A DNA stretch of 64,000 bases, from contig CAKSDE010000010.1 of assembly GCA_934444735.1 (NCBI GenBank), forward strand, positions 49,033-113,032, written 5' to 3'. The notes beneath the pieces are model-generated. The model was not told where the DNA came from, did no database searches, and saw nothing but the letters and a program-made list of their open reading frames with translations. Positions 25,759 through 33,160 of the stretch are shown here, one piece after another. Each line of letters opens with the position of its first letter. Positions within the stretch are counted from its first letter, which is position 1. The stretch comes from an uncultured Clostridia bacterium. GTDB lineage: Bacteria; Bacillota; Clostridia; UBA1381. A program made the translations under genes and the position numbers.

Positions 25759-25830
25759 CAACCGAATATACACCCGATTTGCATAATGTTATTTCACACC
25801 CAAAAAATATATATGCAAAATATTCGGTTG
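25759..25830 (-). other. Structured leader of the phage-like cassette
   Basis: CAACCGAATA (25759-25768) pairs with TATTCGGTTG (25821-25830). Inside, TTTGCATA pairs with TATGCAAA. In the minus-strand transcript this makes a long stem just upstream of the first gene (start 25733). It may shield the RBS or stabilise the message (inference). Confidence 0.6.
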
Positions 25831-25854
25831 TTTTAACCGTTTAAGGTTATTTGC

Positions 25855-25883
25855 ATTATACCATAAATCGAACATATGTTCAA
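25855..25883 (-). promoter_or_regulatory. Promoter with overlapping LexA (SOS) box
   Basis: Minus strand: TTGAAC, 17-base spacer, TATAAT, a strong promoter about 115 bases before the first cassette gene. The -35 and spacer carry CGAACATATGTTC (25869-25881), which fits the Firmicute LexA site CGAACNNNNGTTCG in 13 of 14 positions. LexA bound there would block RNA polymerase, so the cassette should be induced by DNA damage. Confidence 0.8.
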
Positions 25884-25990
25884 TATATTTAGCATAAAAA
25901 TAGCATTATGCACTTTTATTACACTAAAATACAACGATTTTTCTATGAAAATAATAAAGGGAAACAGGGATTAAACGGCGAATAAAAAGA

Positions 25991-26024
25991 GGCAGTTTAA
26001 AAATCAATCGATTTTTAAACTGCC
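25991..26024. terminator. Terminator of the lysine importer operon
   Basis: GGCAGTTTAAAAATCAATCG and its complement form a 17-bp palindrome flanked by T/A-rich runs. It ends the minus-strand ABC operon. Confidence 0.8.
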
Positions 26025-26047
26025 TTCTTTATTATAAACTGTATCCT

Positions 26048-26788
26048 TTAGTTTTCACTCATGAATCTCGACAAAAATGCCTTTGTTTCCTCTTGCTGAG
26101 GATTGGTAAATATTTCCTCCGGCGTTCCCTCTTCGCAGATAACGCCGTCATGCATGAACACAACATGGTTGGAAACATCTCGCGCAAAAGCCATTTCGTG
26201 AGTTACGATAATCATTGTAAGTCCCTCTTTTGCGATGTTTTTAATAACCTCCAAAACCTCGCCCACCATCTGTGGATCAAGCGCCGATGTCGGTTCGTCA
26301 AAAAGGATAACGTCCGGCTTCATTGCAAGCGCTCTTGCTATTGCCACTCTCTGCTTTTGTCCGCCCGAGAGTTGCTTTGGCTTTGCATTTATATACGGCG
26401 CCATACCTACCTTTTCCAAGTAGAACATTGCCTCTTTTTTAGCCGTTTCTTTATCGACCTTCAGCACCTTGCGCAAGCCTATCATGCAGTTTTTCAGAAC
26501 AGTCATATTATCAAAGAGGTTAAAACTTTGGAAAACCATCTCCACCTTTGCACGGTACGCAGGGATATTCTTCTTTTCAAGAATGTTCTCACCGCGGTAA
26601 ACAATCTCACCGCCCGTCGGCTCCTCCAAAAGATTTATACATCTGAGCATTGTGGATTTTCCCGATCCCGACGAGCCGATAATACAAGTAACATCGCCTT
26701 TTTTAACAGAGAAATTAATATCCTTCAATACTTCGTTTTCACCAAAGGTCTTTTTGAGTCCGTTTATTGATATTATAGTCTCACTCAT
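26048..26788 (-). CDS. Amino acid (probably lysine) ABC transporter ATPase
   Basis: A 246-residue GlnQ/HisP-type ATPase. Walker A GSSGSGKSTMLRC (about 36-48), Q-loop VFQSFNLFDNM, signature LSGGQKQRVAIARAL, Walker B VILFDEPTSALDP and switch His in VTHEMAFARDV. Start is ATG 26788, overlapping the permease stop (TGATG), with GGAGG 7 bases upstream. It powers the permease encoded upstream; the lysine riboswitch at the head of the operon points to lysine or a related basic amino acid. Confidence 0.94.
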   Translation of the reverse strand: MSETIISINGLKKTFGENEVLKDINFSVKKGDVTCIIGSSGSGKSTMLRCINLLEEPTGGEIVYRGENILEKKNIPAYRAKVEMVFQSFNLFDNMTVLKNCMIGLRKVLKVDKETAKKEAMFYLEKVGMAPYINAKPKQLSGGQKQRVAIARALAMKPDVILFDEPTSALDPQMVGEVLEVIKNIAKEGLTMIIVTHEMAFARDVSNHVVFMHDGVICEEGTPEEIFTNPQQEETKAFLSRFMSEN

Positions 26789-27555
26789 CACTCTGCCTCC
26801 TTTGCCGTAAATTTTTCATCCGGCATAGTTGACGAATGATGTATTATATACGATGACGGACCGTCGATTTTCTTTTCTATCGCCTTTAAGATACGTGTTA
26901 TCGTAAAGGTCAGGATAAAGTATATCACGCAGGCAACAACATATGTTTCAAAAATCGACCATGTCATCTTTGAAATCTTTGCAGTGAAGAAATACAGCTC
27001 AGTTACACCGATAACATTCAAAACTGACGTATCCTTTATGTTAATAACAAACTCGTTACTGATAGCCGGCAAAATATTTCTCATAGTCTGCGGTACAATA
27101 ACATTTATCATCGTCTGCCAATGATTCATACCGATAGAATACGCACCCTCAAACTGTCCCTTGTCGATAGAGATGATACCGCCTCTTACAATTTCCGCCA
27201 TATAAGCACCGGTGTTTATCGAAACTATAAAGATACCGGCAGGGATAAGCGGCAGCGTCTGACCGTCATGCATAAACGCATAACCCCAGAAAATTACCAT
27301 TGACTGAACCATCATAGGCGTTCCTCTGAACACCTCAACATAAATGCTTATAATGATATTAACGATTTTAAGCAATACTCTTATTATCGGATTTTTTGAA
27401 CGCGGTATAGTTCTTACAATGCCCGTAATCAAGCCGATAACAAGACCGATTAAAGTACCTGCCAGAGCGATAAGCATGGTATATCCGATACCCTGCAAAA
27501 AGTATCCGCAGTACTTCACCAAAATATCTACTACTTCTTTTAAAAAACTTGACAT
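26788..27555 (-). CDS. Amino acid (probably lysine) ABC transporter permease
   Basis: A 255-residue polar amino acid permease of the HisMQ type with about five membrane segments. The EAA-like loop is EGAYSIGMNHWQTMINVIVP, followed by QTMRNILPAISNEFVINIKD. Start is ATG 27555, with GGAGAG 6 bases upstream, rather than the in-frame TTG at 27567. As a single permease gene it probably acts as a homodimer. Co-transcribed with the ATPase and, after a 69-base gap, with the binding protein. Confidence 0.93.
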   Translation of the reverse strand: MSSFLKEVVDILVKYCGYFLQGIGYTMLIALAGTLIGLVIGLITGIVRTIPRSKNPIIRVLLKIVNIIISIYVEVFRGTPMMVQSMVIFWGYAFMHDGQTLPLIPAGIFIVSINTGAYMAEIVRGGIISIDKGQFEGAYSIGMNHWQTMINVIVPQTMRNILPAISNEFVINIKDTSVLNVIGVTELYFFTAKISKMTWSIFETYVVACVIYFILTFTITRILKAIEKKIDGPSSYIIHHSSTMPDEKFTAKEAE

Positions 27556-27624
27556 ATAACTCTCCAACCATTCCGGTACTCGAGGTGCGCTTTTTTACAC
27601 ACCCCGAAATGACCGTAAATTTTC

Positions 27625-28455
27625 TTATTCTTCTTCAGCCGGTGCAATATTTACCATCTGCTGCATAAGATCCTTTTGTGCGTCTGCGTTAAGATCTGCC
27701 AAAGCGCTGTTGATCTGTTCTGTCAGCTCCGAACCCTTCTTAACACCTACCGCGATGCTTACTTCGTCATCCTCAACGCTGAAGCCCGTGTCGTTGTTCT
27801 TCAAAGGAATATATGTGTAGTTAGGATCTGCACATACTGCCATAGCTGTCGGTTCTTCCGCAACATATCCTTCGATTGTGCCTGCGCCCAGTGCGATAAA
27901 CATTGTTGAAAAGTCTGCAAGCTCGCTCACTTCTGCCTCTGTCTGATCTGTCAGAGCTGTCAGGTGGAATGTTCCCGACTGTGCTGCAATCTTCTTACCC
28001 TTCAAGTCAGCGATTGTCTTAACATCGGACAGGTTGCCCTGCTTTGTTACGATAACAAGGTTTGATGTATAGTAGTTATTTGAAAAATCAATCTTTTCCT
28101 TTCTTTCAGCCGTCGGGCTCATACCTGCAATAATCATGTCCAGCTTACCCGACTGTACGCCCGGAATCAAACTGTCCCATTCGTAAGACTCGATCTCAAG
28201 CTTTTTGCCCATAGCGTCGGCAATCTTCTGTGCAACCTGAACATCATAGCCGTTTGTGTACATATTTGCAACATTTTGAATCGGAACGGCACCGTTTGAA
28301 TCGTCTGCCTGTGACCAGTTGTACGGAGCGTAGTTACATTCCATACCAACGTGCAGTACATCTTCCGATGTAGCTGTATCTTCTTGTTTTGAGCCGCAAG
28401 CACCCAAGCTGAGCGTTACAGCAGCCGCCAATAAAACCGAAATAAATTTTCTCAT
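27625..28455 (-). CDS. Amino acid (probably lysine) ABC transporter substrate-binding lipoprotein
   Basis: A 276-residue lipoprotein: signal peptide with lipobox LGAC (Cys 20), then a type II periplasmic-binding fold. Ligand-loop segments include YNWSQADDSNGAVP, DMIIAGMSPTAERKEKIDFS, IAAQSGTFH and GTIEGYVAEEPTAM. The Arg in PTAERKEK is the usual carboxylate contact for amino acids. AAAGGTGG lies before the ATG. It is first in the operon and sits directly behind the lysine riboswitch, which is the best evidence for its ligand. Confidence 0.93.
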   Translation of the reverse strand: MRKFISVLLAAAVTLSLGACGSKQEDTATSEDVLHVGMECNYAPYNWSQADDSNGAVPIQNVANMYTNGYDVQVAQKIADAMGKKLEIESYEWDSLIPGVQSGKLDMIIAGMSPTAERKEKIDFSNNYYTSNLVIVTKQGNLSDVKTIADLKGKKIAAQSGTFHLTALTDQTEAEVSELADFSTMFIALGAGTIEGYVAEEPTAMAVCADPNYTYIPLKNNDTGFSVEDDEVSIAVGVKKGSELTEQINSALADLNADAQKDLMQQMVNIAPAEEE

Positions 28456-28502
28456 TTGTTTCTACCACCTTTAAAATTATTTTTATTTGAGCCAAATAAA
28501 AA

Positions 28503-28538
28503 GCCGTGTACACTTTCGGATAGTCAAAGTATACACGG
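28503..28538 (-). terminator. Riboswitch expression-platform terminator
   Basis: Minus strand: CCGTGTATACTTT pairs with AAGTGTACACGG, followed by CTTTTTATTT. It lies between the lysine aptamer and the binding-protein gene, so lysine binding should favour this hairpin and shut the operon off. Confidence 0.85.
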
Positions 28539-28566
28539 TTATAATCATTTTTAACCGAACACCGAA

Positions 28567-28745
28567 AACTACCGATAGCGCTTCACTTGTGTGACAGTCT
28601 GCAAAATATTCTCCTGCAACCCAATATACGGCTTTACGGACAGACAACCGTATATTTCGGCGATAGTTCCTTTCGGAAAAAGCTTTAGCCGTCCGACTTT
28701 AACAAGCTTTTCTTACTGATAAATACCGCGCCTCTACCATTAGTT
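28567..28745 (-). promoter_or_regulatory. Lysine riboswitch (L box)
   Basis: Minus-strand aptamer with the hallmark blocks in order: GTAGAGGCGCG, then AGTAAG, GCCGAAA, CTGTCA and GCTATCGG. P1 is formed by AACTAATGGTAG (28745-28734) with CTATCGGTAGTT (28578-28567). A GTATACGGTT-type arm follows the GCCGAA block as in known L boxes. The layout matches lysC-type riboswitches, and a terminator follows directly. A lysine-responsive off-switch for the ABC importer is the expected behaviour. Confidence 0.92.
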
Positions 28746-28781
28746 GGTAAATATTAAACTTTTTATTCACTTCTATGGTTA

Positions 28782-28810
28782 TGATTATCTCACAAATCTC
28801 CGCAAAAGTC
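28782..28810 (-). promoter_or_regulatory. Promoter of the lysine riboswitch/importer operon
   Basis: Minus strand: TTGACT, 17-base spacer, GATAAT. The predicted start lies about 30 bases before the aptamer. Confidence 0.75.
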
Positions 28811-28912
28811 AACACTTTTATTTATTTTTCATATTTTAAACAAAATACATCTGTCTTTTACATCAAGTTTATCTCTTTTTAACATATCACCACACACTTT
28901 TTTGGCAAAGGG

Positions 28913-28952
28913 AAAACCGCGGCAGGAGTGGGGAGATGCCGCGGTTTTTTTA
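28913..28952 (+). terminator. Strong terminator on the plus strand without an upstream plus-strand gene
   Basis: AACCGCGGCA pairs with TGCCGCGGTT, followed by seven T. The T-run is on the plus strand only, yet no plus-strand gene lies between 23.5 kb and this point. It could end an unseen antisense or small RNA, or be carried by a repeat remnant. Confidence 0.7.
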
Positions 28953-28968
28953 AAAGGGGGGTTTTGTC

Positions 28969-28989
28969 GGGGATGTTTTTAACATCCCC
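28969..28989. repeat. Family A end palindrome
   Basis: GGGGATGTT-TTT-AACATCCCC: two family A right ends head to head, 12 bases before an intact family A copy. Probably a remnant of another copy. Confidence 0.6.
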
Positions 28990-29001
28990 TTGATCTTTAT
29001 T

Positions 29002-29261
29002 GGGGATAGGAAAAAAGCTTTGGAATTAACAAACCGAGCCAAAGCTTCAGCTTTGGGTTACCCGATAGCGTACATCTATAGGGCTCCCGAAAACCAAAGG
29101 TTTTTGGGAAAGAGGAGAAACAGCGTAATGATTCAATCGTAAATTTTTAATTTGCTATTGAATATATATAGCTTGTTTCGACGATCGAGGGCTCAGTTTG
29201 TTGATAGCAAGAAAAGGAATAATTTTTCTTTTCTTGCGTTCCGGAGTTTTTTAACATCCCC
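29002..29261. repeat. Long family A repeat
   Basis: A 260-bp copy from GGGGATAGG to ATCCCC, about 93% identical by eye to the copy at 43138-43397. Compared with the short copies (12.2 and 57.8 kb) it holds an extra block of roughly 105 bp (starting GGGCTCCCGAAAACC, with hairpin CCGAAAACC/GGTTTTTGG). It begins 3 bases after the aldolase stop on the minus strand and could act as that operon's 3' structure. Confidence 0.85.
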
Positions 29262-29264
29262 AAT

Positions 29265-30131
29265 TTATTTGTAAAGCTCAGCTTTGCCGATGTCGTTAAA
29301 CAGCGCCATCTTGAACTCTACTACTTCTCTCATTGCCTTTATGCAAGGCGGATAGATTGCGTTCGGCTCAATCCACTTCGGATTCTCAGCCAGAACCTCT
29401 CTGCACTTTTTATAGAATGCGAATTTAATATCGCTTGAAATATTGATCTTTGAAATACCGATCTTAACCGATTCCGCGATTTCCTTATCGGGGTTACTCG
29501 ATCCGCCGTGCAGTACGAGAGGTACATCAACGGTATCGCGGATTGTCTTTAAAAGATCCAGCTTCAATTCCGGTTTCATGTTCTTCGGATAGATTCCGTG
29601 AGCCGTTCCGATTGCAACAGCCAGCGAATCGATTCCCGTCTTTTCGATGAAGTCTTTAGCCTGAGCAGGATCTGTATAGATGATGCTGCTTGTGCCGCCC
29701 TCGTACGATTCGCCTGTTGTACCGATAGTTCCGAGTTCTGCCTCAACGGATACGTCCGAAACCTTTGCTACCTCAACAACTTTTTTCGTGATTGCAACAT
29801 TGTCCTCGTATGACATATGCGACGCATCAATCATTACAGAGGTAAATCCGCAGCGGATAGCTCTTAAAATTTCCTCGAATTTGCCGCCGTGATCCAGATG
29901 GATTACCATGGGAACTCTTGACTTATTCGCCTCTTCGATACAGGTCTTGATAAAGCTGTCGCCCAAAAATTCCAGCTCTGTCGGGTGAATTGCCAGGATA
30001 ACCGGCGCATTCTTCTCGTTTGCACTCTCAACAACACCCTTTAAAATAGCCTCGCTGCCGATATTGAATGCCGGAACCGCAAATTCATTCTTGTCTGCTA
30101 CCTTTAACATTTCTTTCATATTGATTAACAT
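29265..30131 (-). CDS. Class II ketose-bisphosphate aldolase
   Basis: A 288-residue zinc aldolase of the FbaA/KbaY/GatY family. Catalytic Asp and a zinc His lie in VIHLDHGGKFEEI; further zinc histidines are in GTAHGIYPKNMKP and VPLVLHGGSSNPD. The phosphate site GISKINISSDIKF is kept. It cleaves a ketose 1,6-bisphosphate (fructose or tagatose type) to two triose phosphates. It follows another aldolase of the same family by 21 bases at the end of a PTS operon. Confidence 0.92.
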   Translation of the reverse strand: MLINMKEMLKVADKNEFAVPAFNIGSEAILKGVVESANEKNAPVILAIHPTELEFLGDSFIKTCIEEANKSRVPMVIHLDHGGKFEEILRAIRCGFTSVMIDASHMSYEDNVAITKKVVEVAKVSDVSVEAELGTIGTTGESYEGGTSSIIYTDPAQAKDFIEKTGIDSLAVAIGTAHGIYPKNMKPELKLDLLKTIRDTVDVPLVLHGGSSNPDKEIAESVKIGISKINISSDIKFAFYKKCREVLAENPKWIEPNAIYPPCIKAMREVVEFKMALFNDIGKAELYK

Positions 30132-30152
30132 AATAACACATCTCCTTAAATT

Positions 30153-31016
30153 TTATTTTAAATTTTTATTTTTACCTTCTGAGCCCGACAATGCAATGTA
30201 ATGCTTTACAAGCTCTATACTCTCTTTTTCGGTTTTATGGATAAGATCAAAATAGTTTATATCGGGATTTTCCGCCAAAAGCCTTTTTACGGCGTCACGG
30301 TTCGCGTTCATAAAGTCGCACCCGACGTTAATCTTATTAATACCGTTTTTAACCGAATTTATTATATTTTCTTTGCCCGAGCCCGAGCCGCCGTGCAATA
30401 CAAGCGGTGCACCCGTTCTCTTTTTTATCTCTTTCAGACGTTCAATATCGAATTTCGGCACCTGTCCGTCGGGGTAATTCCCGTGCGATGTTCCTATAGA
30501 TATTGCCAAAGCGTCTATTCCTGTTTTTTCAAAGAATATCTTCGCCTGATCCGGATCGGTATACATCTCGTCCTGCGTAAATTCTCCGCCCTCGGTCGCG
30601 CCGAGCCGTCCGATTTCGCCCTCAACGCTCACTCCGCGTTTATGCGCATAATCGGCAATCTCTCTTGTCATTCTGATGTTTTCTTCCAGTCCGAAACGCG
30701 ATGCGTCAACCATTACCGACGAAAATCCGTCGTCGATTGCCTTTATGATATAGTCCGTTTCCTGACCGTGATCAAGATTCAGCGCCACATTCACGCCTGC
30801 TCTTTCGGCTAAAAGCTTTACAACCGGAGTAATCAGTTCGCTGTCGCAATGCCCCAAAAGATGCTCGTAAAAAATATTTATTATAACCGGTGCGTTTGTC
30901 TCTTCTGCCGCCTTAATAACCGAGCGTGCCGTTTCAATATTGAAACAGTTTATCGCCATTACCGCATAATTGTTCGCGTTTGCGTCGGCAAGCATATTTT
31001 TCATTGAAACATACAT
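30153..31016 (-). CDS. Class II ketose-bisphosphate aldolase
   Basis: A 287-residue aldolase. Motifs match the class: NVALNLDHGQETDYI (catalytic Asp, zinc His), GTSHGNYPDGQVP, APLVLHGGSGSGKEN and GINKINVGCDF. It is clearly diverged from the downstream aldolase, so the two may have different stereochemical preferences or form a hetero-oligomer. GAGGTG precedes the ATG. It lies 19 bases after the EIIC gene, so its substrate is probably derived from the PTS sugar. Confidence 0.92.
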   Translation of the reverse strand: MYVSMKNMLADANANNYAVMAINCFNIETARSVIKAAEETNAPVIINIFYEHLLGHCDSELITPVVKLLAERAGVNVALNLDHGQETDYIIKAIDDGFSSVMVDASRFGLEENIRMTREIADYAHKRGVSVEGEIGRLGATEGGEFTQDEMYTDPDQAKIFFEKTGIDALAISIGTSHGNYPDGQVPKFDIERLKEIKKRTGAPLVLHGGSGSGKENIINSVKNGINKINVGCDFMNANRDAVKRLLAENPDINYFDLIHKTEKESIELVKHYIALSGSEGKNKNLK

Positions 31017-31035
31017 TGTGTATTCACCTCATTTA

Positions 31036-32118
31036 TCAGCCGATTTTGATTTGTGAAAGGTCAACTTCCTCTTCTTCCTCGTCAAGCACTACAGCGTCCT
31101 CTTTTTTAGCGTCCTTTTTGAGGAGTACCAGCAAGAGCGCAGTTATTACCGTACCTGCCGCAAGTGCAACCATGAATCCCCACGGATTTATCATTGCCGG
31201 AACGATGAACATACCGCCCGAAGGAACCATTGAACCAACGTTTAATATCATAATCAAAGCTCCGCCTACAGCCGCACCGATCGAACATGATGCGATAACT
31301 CTTATCGGATCAACCGCCGCAATCGGAATAACGCCCTCTGTAATCATGCATATACCCATCGGGAATGCGATTTTGATGTTATCCGTTTCGCTCTTTGTAT
31401 ATCTTGATCTTTTGATGAGCCATGAAAGAGCCACACCGAAAGGCGGTATCATTGAGGCGCATATCTTAACCGCCTCGGGGCCGTACACGCCGTCCATCAA
31501 AAGACCATCCGCGAATAATGATGCAACCTTATTTACCGGGCCGCCGAAGTCGAATGCCGCCATAGCGCCCATAACCGCTCCGAATACACCTCTTGAGCCT
31601 GTCTGCATATTCTTAAGAACCTCTGTAAGAGTTTCCGATACCCATGCAATCGGGCCGCCGATAACGAAGAACATTATAAGTCCTATTACTACCGAAGAAA
31701 TAAGCGGAACAATCATCATAGGCATAAGTCCCTGCGCCCACTTGGGAACCTTCAGATACTTTTTCAAAAATTCTACAAAGTAACCTGCCAGGTATCCGCC
31801 GAGCATACCGCCCAAAAATCCCGCGCCCATATTCTGAGCAATCATACCCATCAAAAGACCGGGTGCGATACCGGGTCGGTCGGCTATCGAATATGCAATT
31901 GCCGCACCCATTACTCCGGGCAAAAGTCCCATTCCGTAGACGCCGAGAGTAACCGCCGCCTGCCAGACGTTGTAACCTGCTTTATAATCTGTAATTGTTG
32001 ACGGATTGCCGCCAAAAATGTTTCCTATGGCTATCAAAAGACCTGATGCCACAACCAGGGGGAGCATAAATGAAATACCGGTTAGCGCGTGTTTTTTCAG
32101 CTGTAACTTTTTAAACAT
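31036..32118 (-). CDS. PTS fructose-type transporter subunit EIIC
   Basis: A 360-residue membrane permease with about nine hydrophobic segments. It has family features LTGISFMLPLVVASGLLIAI, GFLGGMLGGYLAGYF and FDFGGPVNKVA, plus the substrate-site ITEGVIPIAA. The C-terminus is acidic (DEEEEEVDLSQ). AAGGAGG precedes the ATG. It receives phosphate from the EIIB encoded just upstream. The transported sugar is a fructose-like ketose or a hexose converted to one; no fruK-type kinase is present in the cluster. Confidence 0.93.
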   Translation of the reverse strand: MFKKLQLKKHALTGISFMLPLVVASGLLIAIGNIFGGNPSTITDYKAGYNVWQAAVTLGVYGMGLLPGVMGAAIAYSIADRPGIAPGLLMGMIAQNMGAGFLGGMLGGYLAGYFVEFLKKYLKVPKWAQGLMPMMIVPLISSVVIGLIMFFVIGGPIAWVSETLTEVLKNMQTGSRGVFGAVMGAMAAFDFGGPVNKVASLFADGLLMDGVYGPEAVKICASMIPPFGVALSWLIKRSRYTKSETDNIKIAFPMGICMITEGVIPIAAVDPIRVIASCSIGAAVGGALIMILNVGSMVPSGGMFIVPAMINPWGFMVALAAGTVITALLLVLLKKDAKKEDAVVLDEEEEEVDLSQIKIG

Positions 32119-32149
32119 TGTTTTTTTTCCTCCTTTTTAACTTTCTTTT

Positions 32150-32461
32150 TTATTTATTCAGTTCTTCCTGAACTTTATTGATAAGCGCCTTGGGCGACTT
32201 TATCGCAATGTGTGTCGGCACCTCAACGATGCGCTTTCCTTTAAAACGGTCCTTTCCTCCGACCTTGATATCTGCGGCAATTATAACAACATCGGCTGCC
32301 TCAATATCTTTTTTTGTAAGCTCGTCCTCTGTCCCGATCGTCCCTTGCGTTTCGATATGAACATCATGACCCAGCTCCTTTGCCGCCGCAACGAGCTTTT
32401 CTTTTGCGATATAGGTATGCGCGATACCCGATGTGCAAGCTGCGATTCCTACGATTTTCAT
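32150..32461 (-). CDS. PTS fructose-type subunit EIIB
   Basis: A 103-residue cytoplasmic domain with the phosphocysteine loop IAACTSGIAHTYIAKEKL (Cys 9). Length and motif fit the free EIIB-Fru family. AAAGGAGG precedes the ATG. Phosphate passes from EIIA (next gene upstream) to this cysteine and then to the sugar in EIIC. Confidence 0.94.
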   Translation of the reverse strand: MKIVGIAACTSGIAHTYIAKEKLVAAAKELGHDVHIETQGTIGTEDELTKKDIEAADVVIIAADIKVGGKDRFKGKRIVEVPTHIAIKSPKALINKVQEELNK

Positions 32462-32477
32462 AATATTTTTCCTCCTT

Positions 32478-32927
32478 TTACTTTGAGAATATTTCTATAA
32501 TTTCATCTGCCGTTTTTGCATCCACAAGCTTTTGGCAATTTTCCGCCGATGCAAGCTTTCTTGCCATTTCGGAGAGTAATTTAACATGAACGCCGTTTTT
32601 ATCGTTATCATTCACTGCCAAAAGCACTATAAACTCTACCGGCTGATCGTCCACGCTCTCCCATTCAAGCTTATTTCCAAGCTTTGCGACCGCAACAGTC
32701 GTTTCACTGACGCTTGCCGACTTTCCGTGCGGTATCGCAATTCCGTTTCCGATACCTGTTGTCGAGATGCTTTCTCTTTTTAAAACATCTGCCAAAAATG
32801 CGTCCCTGTCCGCAAGACTGCCGCTTTTATAAAGAAGCTCGGTCATCTTTTCAAGCGCCTCTTCCTTTGTTTTTGCAGCAAGTCCCAGCACAATGTTTTC
32901 CTTTTTCAATACTTCTGCCACATTCAT
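32478..32927 (-). CDS. PTS fructose/mannitol-type subunit EIIA
   Basis: A 149-residue EIIA. The phosphorylated His lies in NGIAIPHGKSASVSE. The N-terminus MNVAEVLKKENIVLGL and the segment VEFIVLLAVNDNDKNGVHVK are typical. Start is ATG 32927; the longer frame begins in the repeat-like region upstream. It follows ptsI after about 230 bases that contain an inverted-repeat element but no promoter I can call. Confidence 0.93.
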   Translation of the reverse strand: MNVAEVLKKENIVLGLAAKTKEEALEKMTELLYKSGSLADRDAFLADVLKRESISTTGIGNGIAIPHGKSASVSETTVAVAKLGNKLEWESVDDQPVEFIVLLAVNDNDKNGVHVKLLSEMARKLASAENCQKLVDAKTADEIIEIFSK

Positions 32928-32968
32928 CTTTATAACCATTCCTTTCCGTGCCGTAAGGCACAAAATTT

Positions 32969-33158
32969 AAGTCTGAAAGAAAATCGCTCGCAAGTAGCTG
33001 CTTTGCAGCGAGTGGTTGAGCCCGAGTCCAAATTTTTAATTTGGAAACGAGAGCCATGCAACAGCGTTCTAAATCATTGATTTAGGTAACGCCACTGCTC
33101 TGTACAGCGGTACCGCCCCGAGCAAAAAGTTGTGCTATGGGCGATTTTACTCAGACTT
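32969..33158. repeat. Inverted-repeat-bounded element between ptsI and the EIIA gene
   Basis: AAGTCTGA...AAAATCGC (32969-32987) is mirrored by GCGATTTT..TCAGACTT (33141-33158). Inside are smaller palindromes such as CCAAATTTTTAATTTGG and AAATCATTGATTT. The whole region could fold into one large branched RNA in the pts transcript. No second copy is seen in the window. Confidence 0.6.
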
Positions 33159-33160
33159 TT

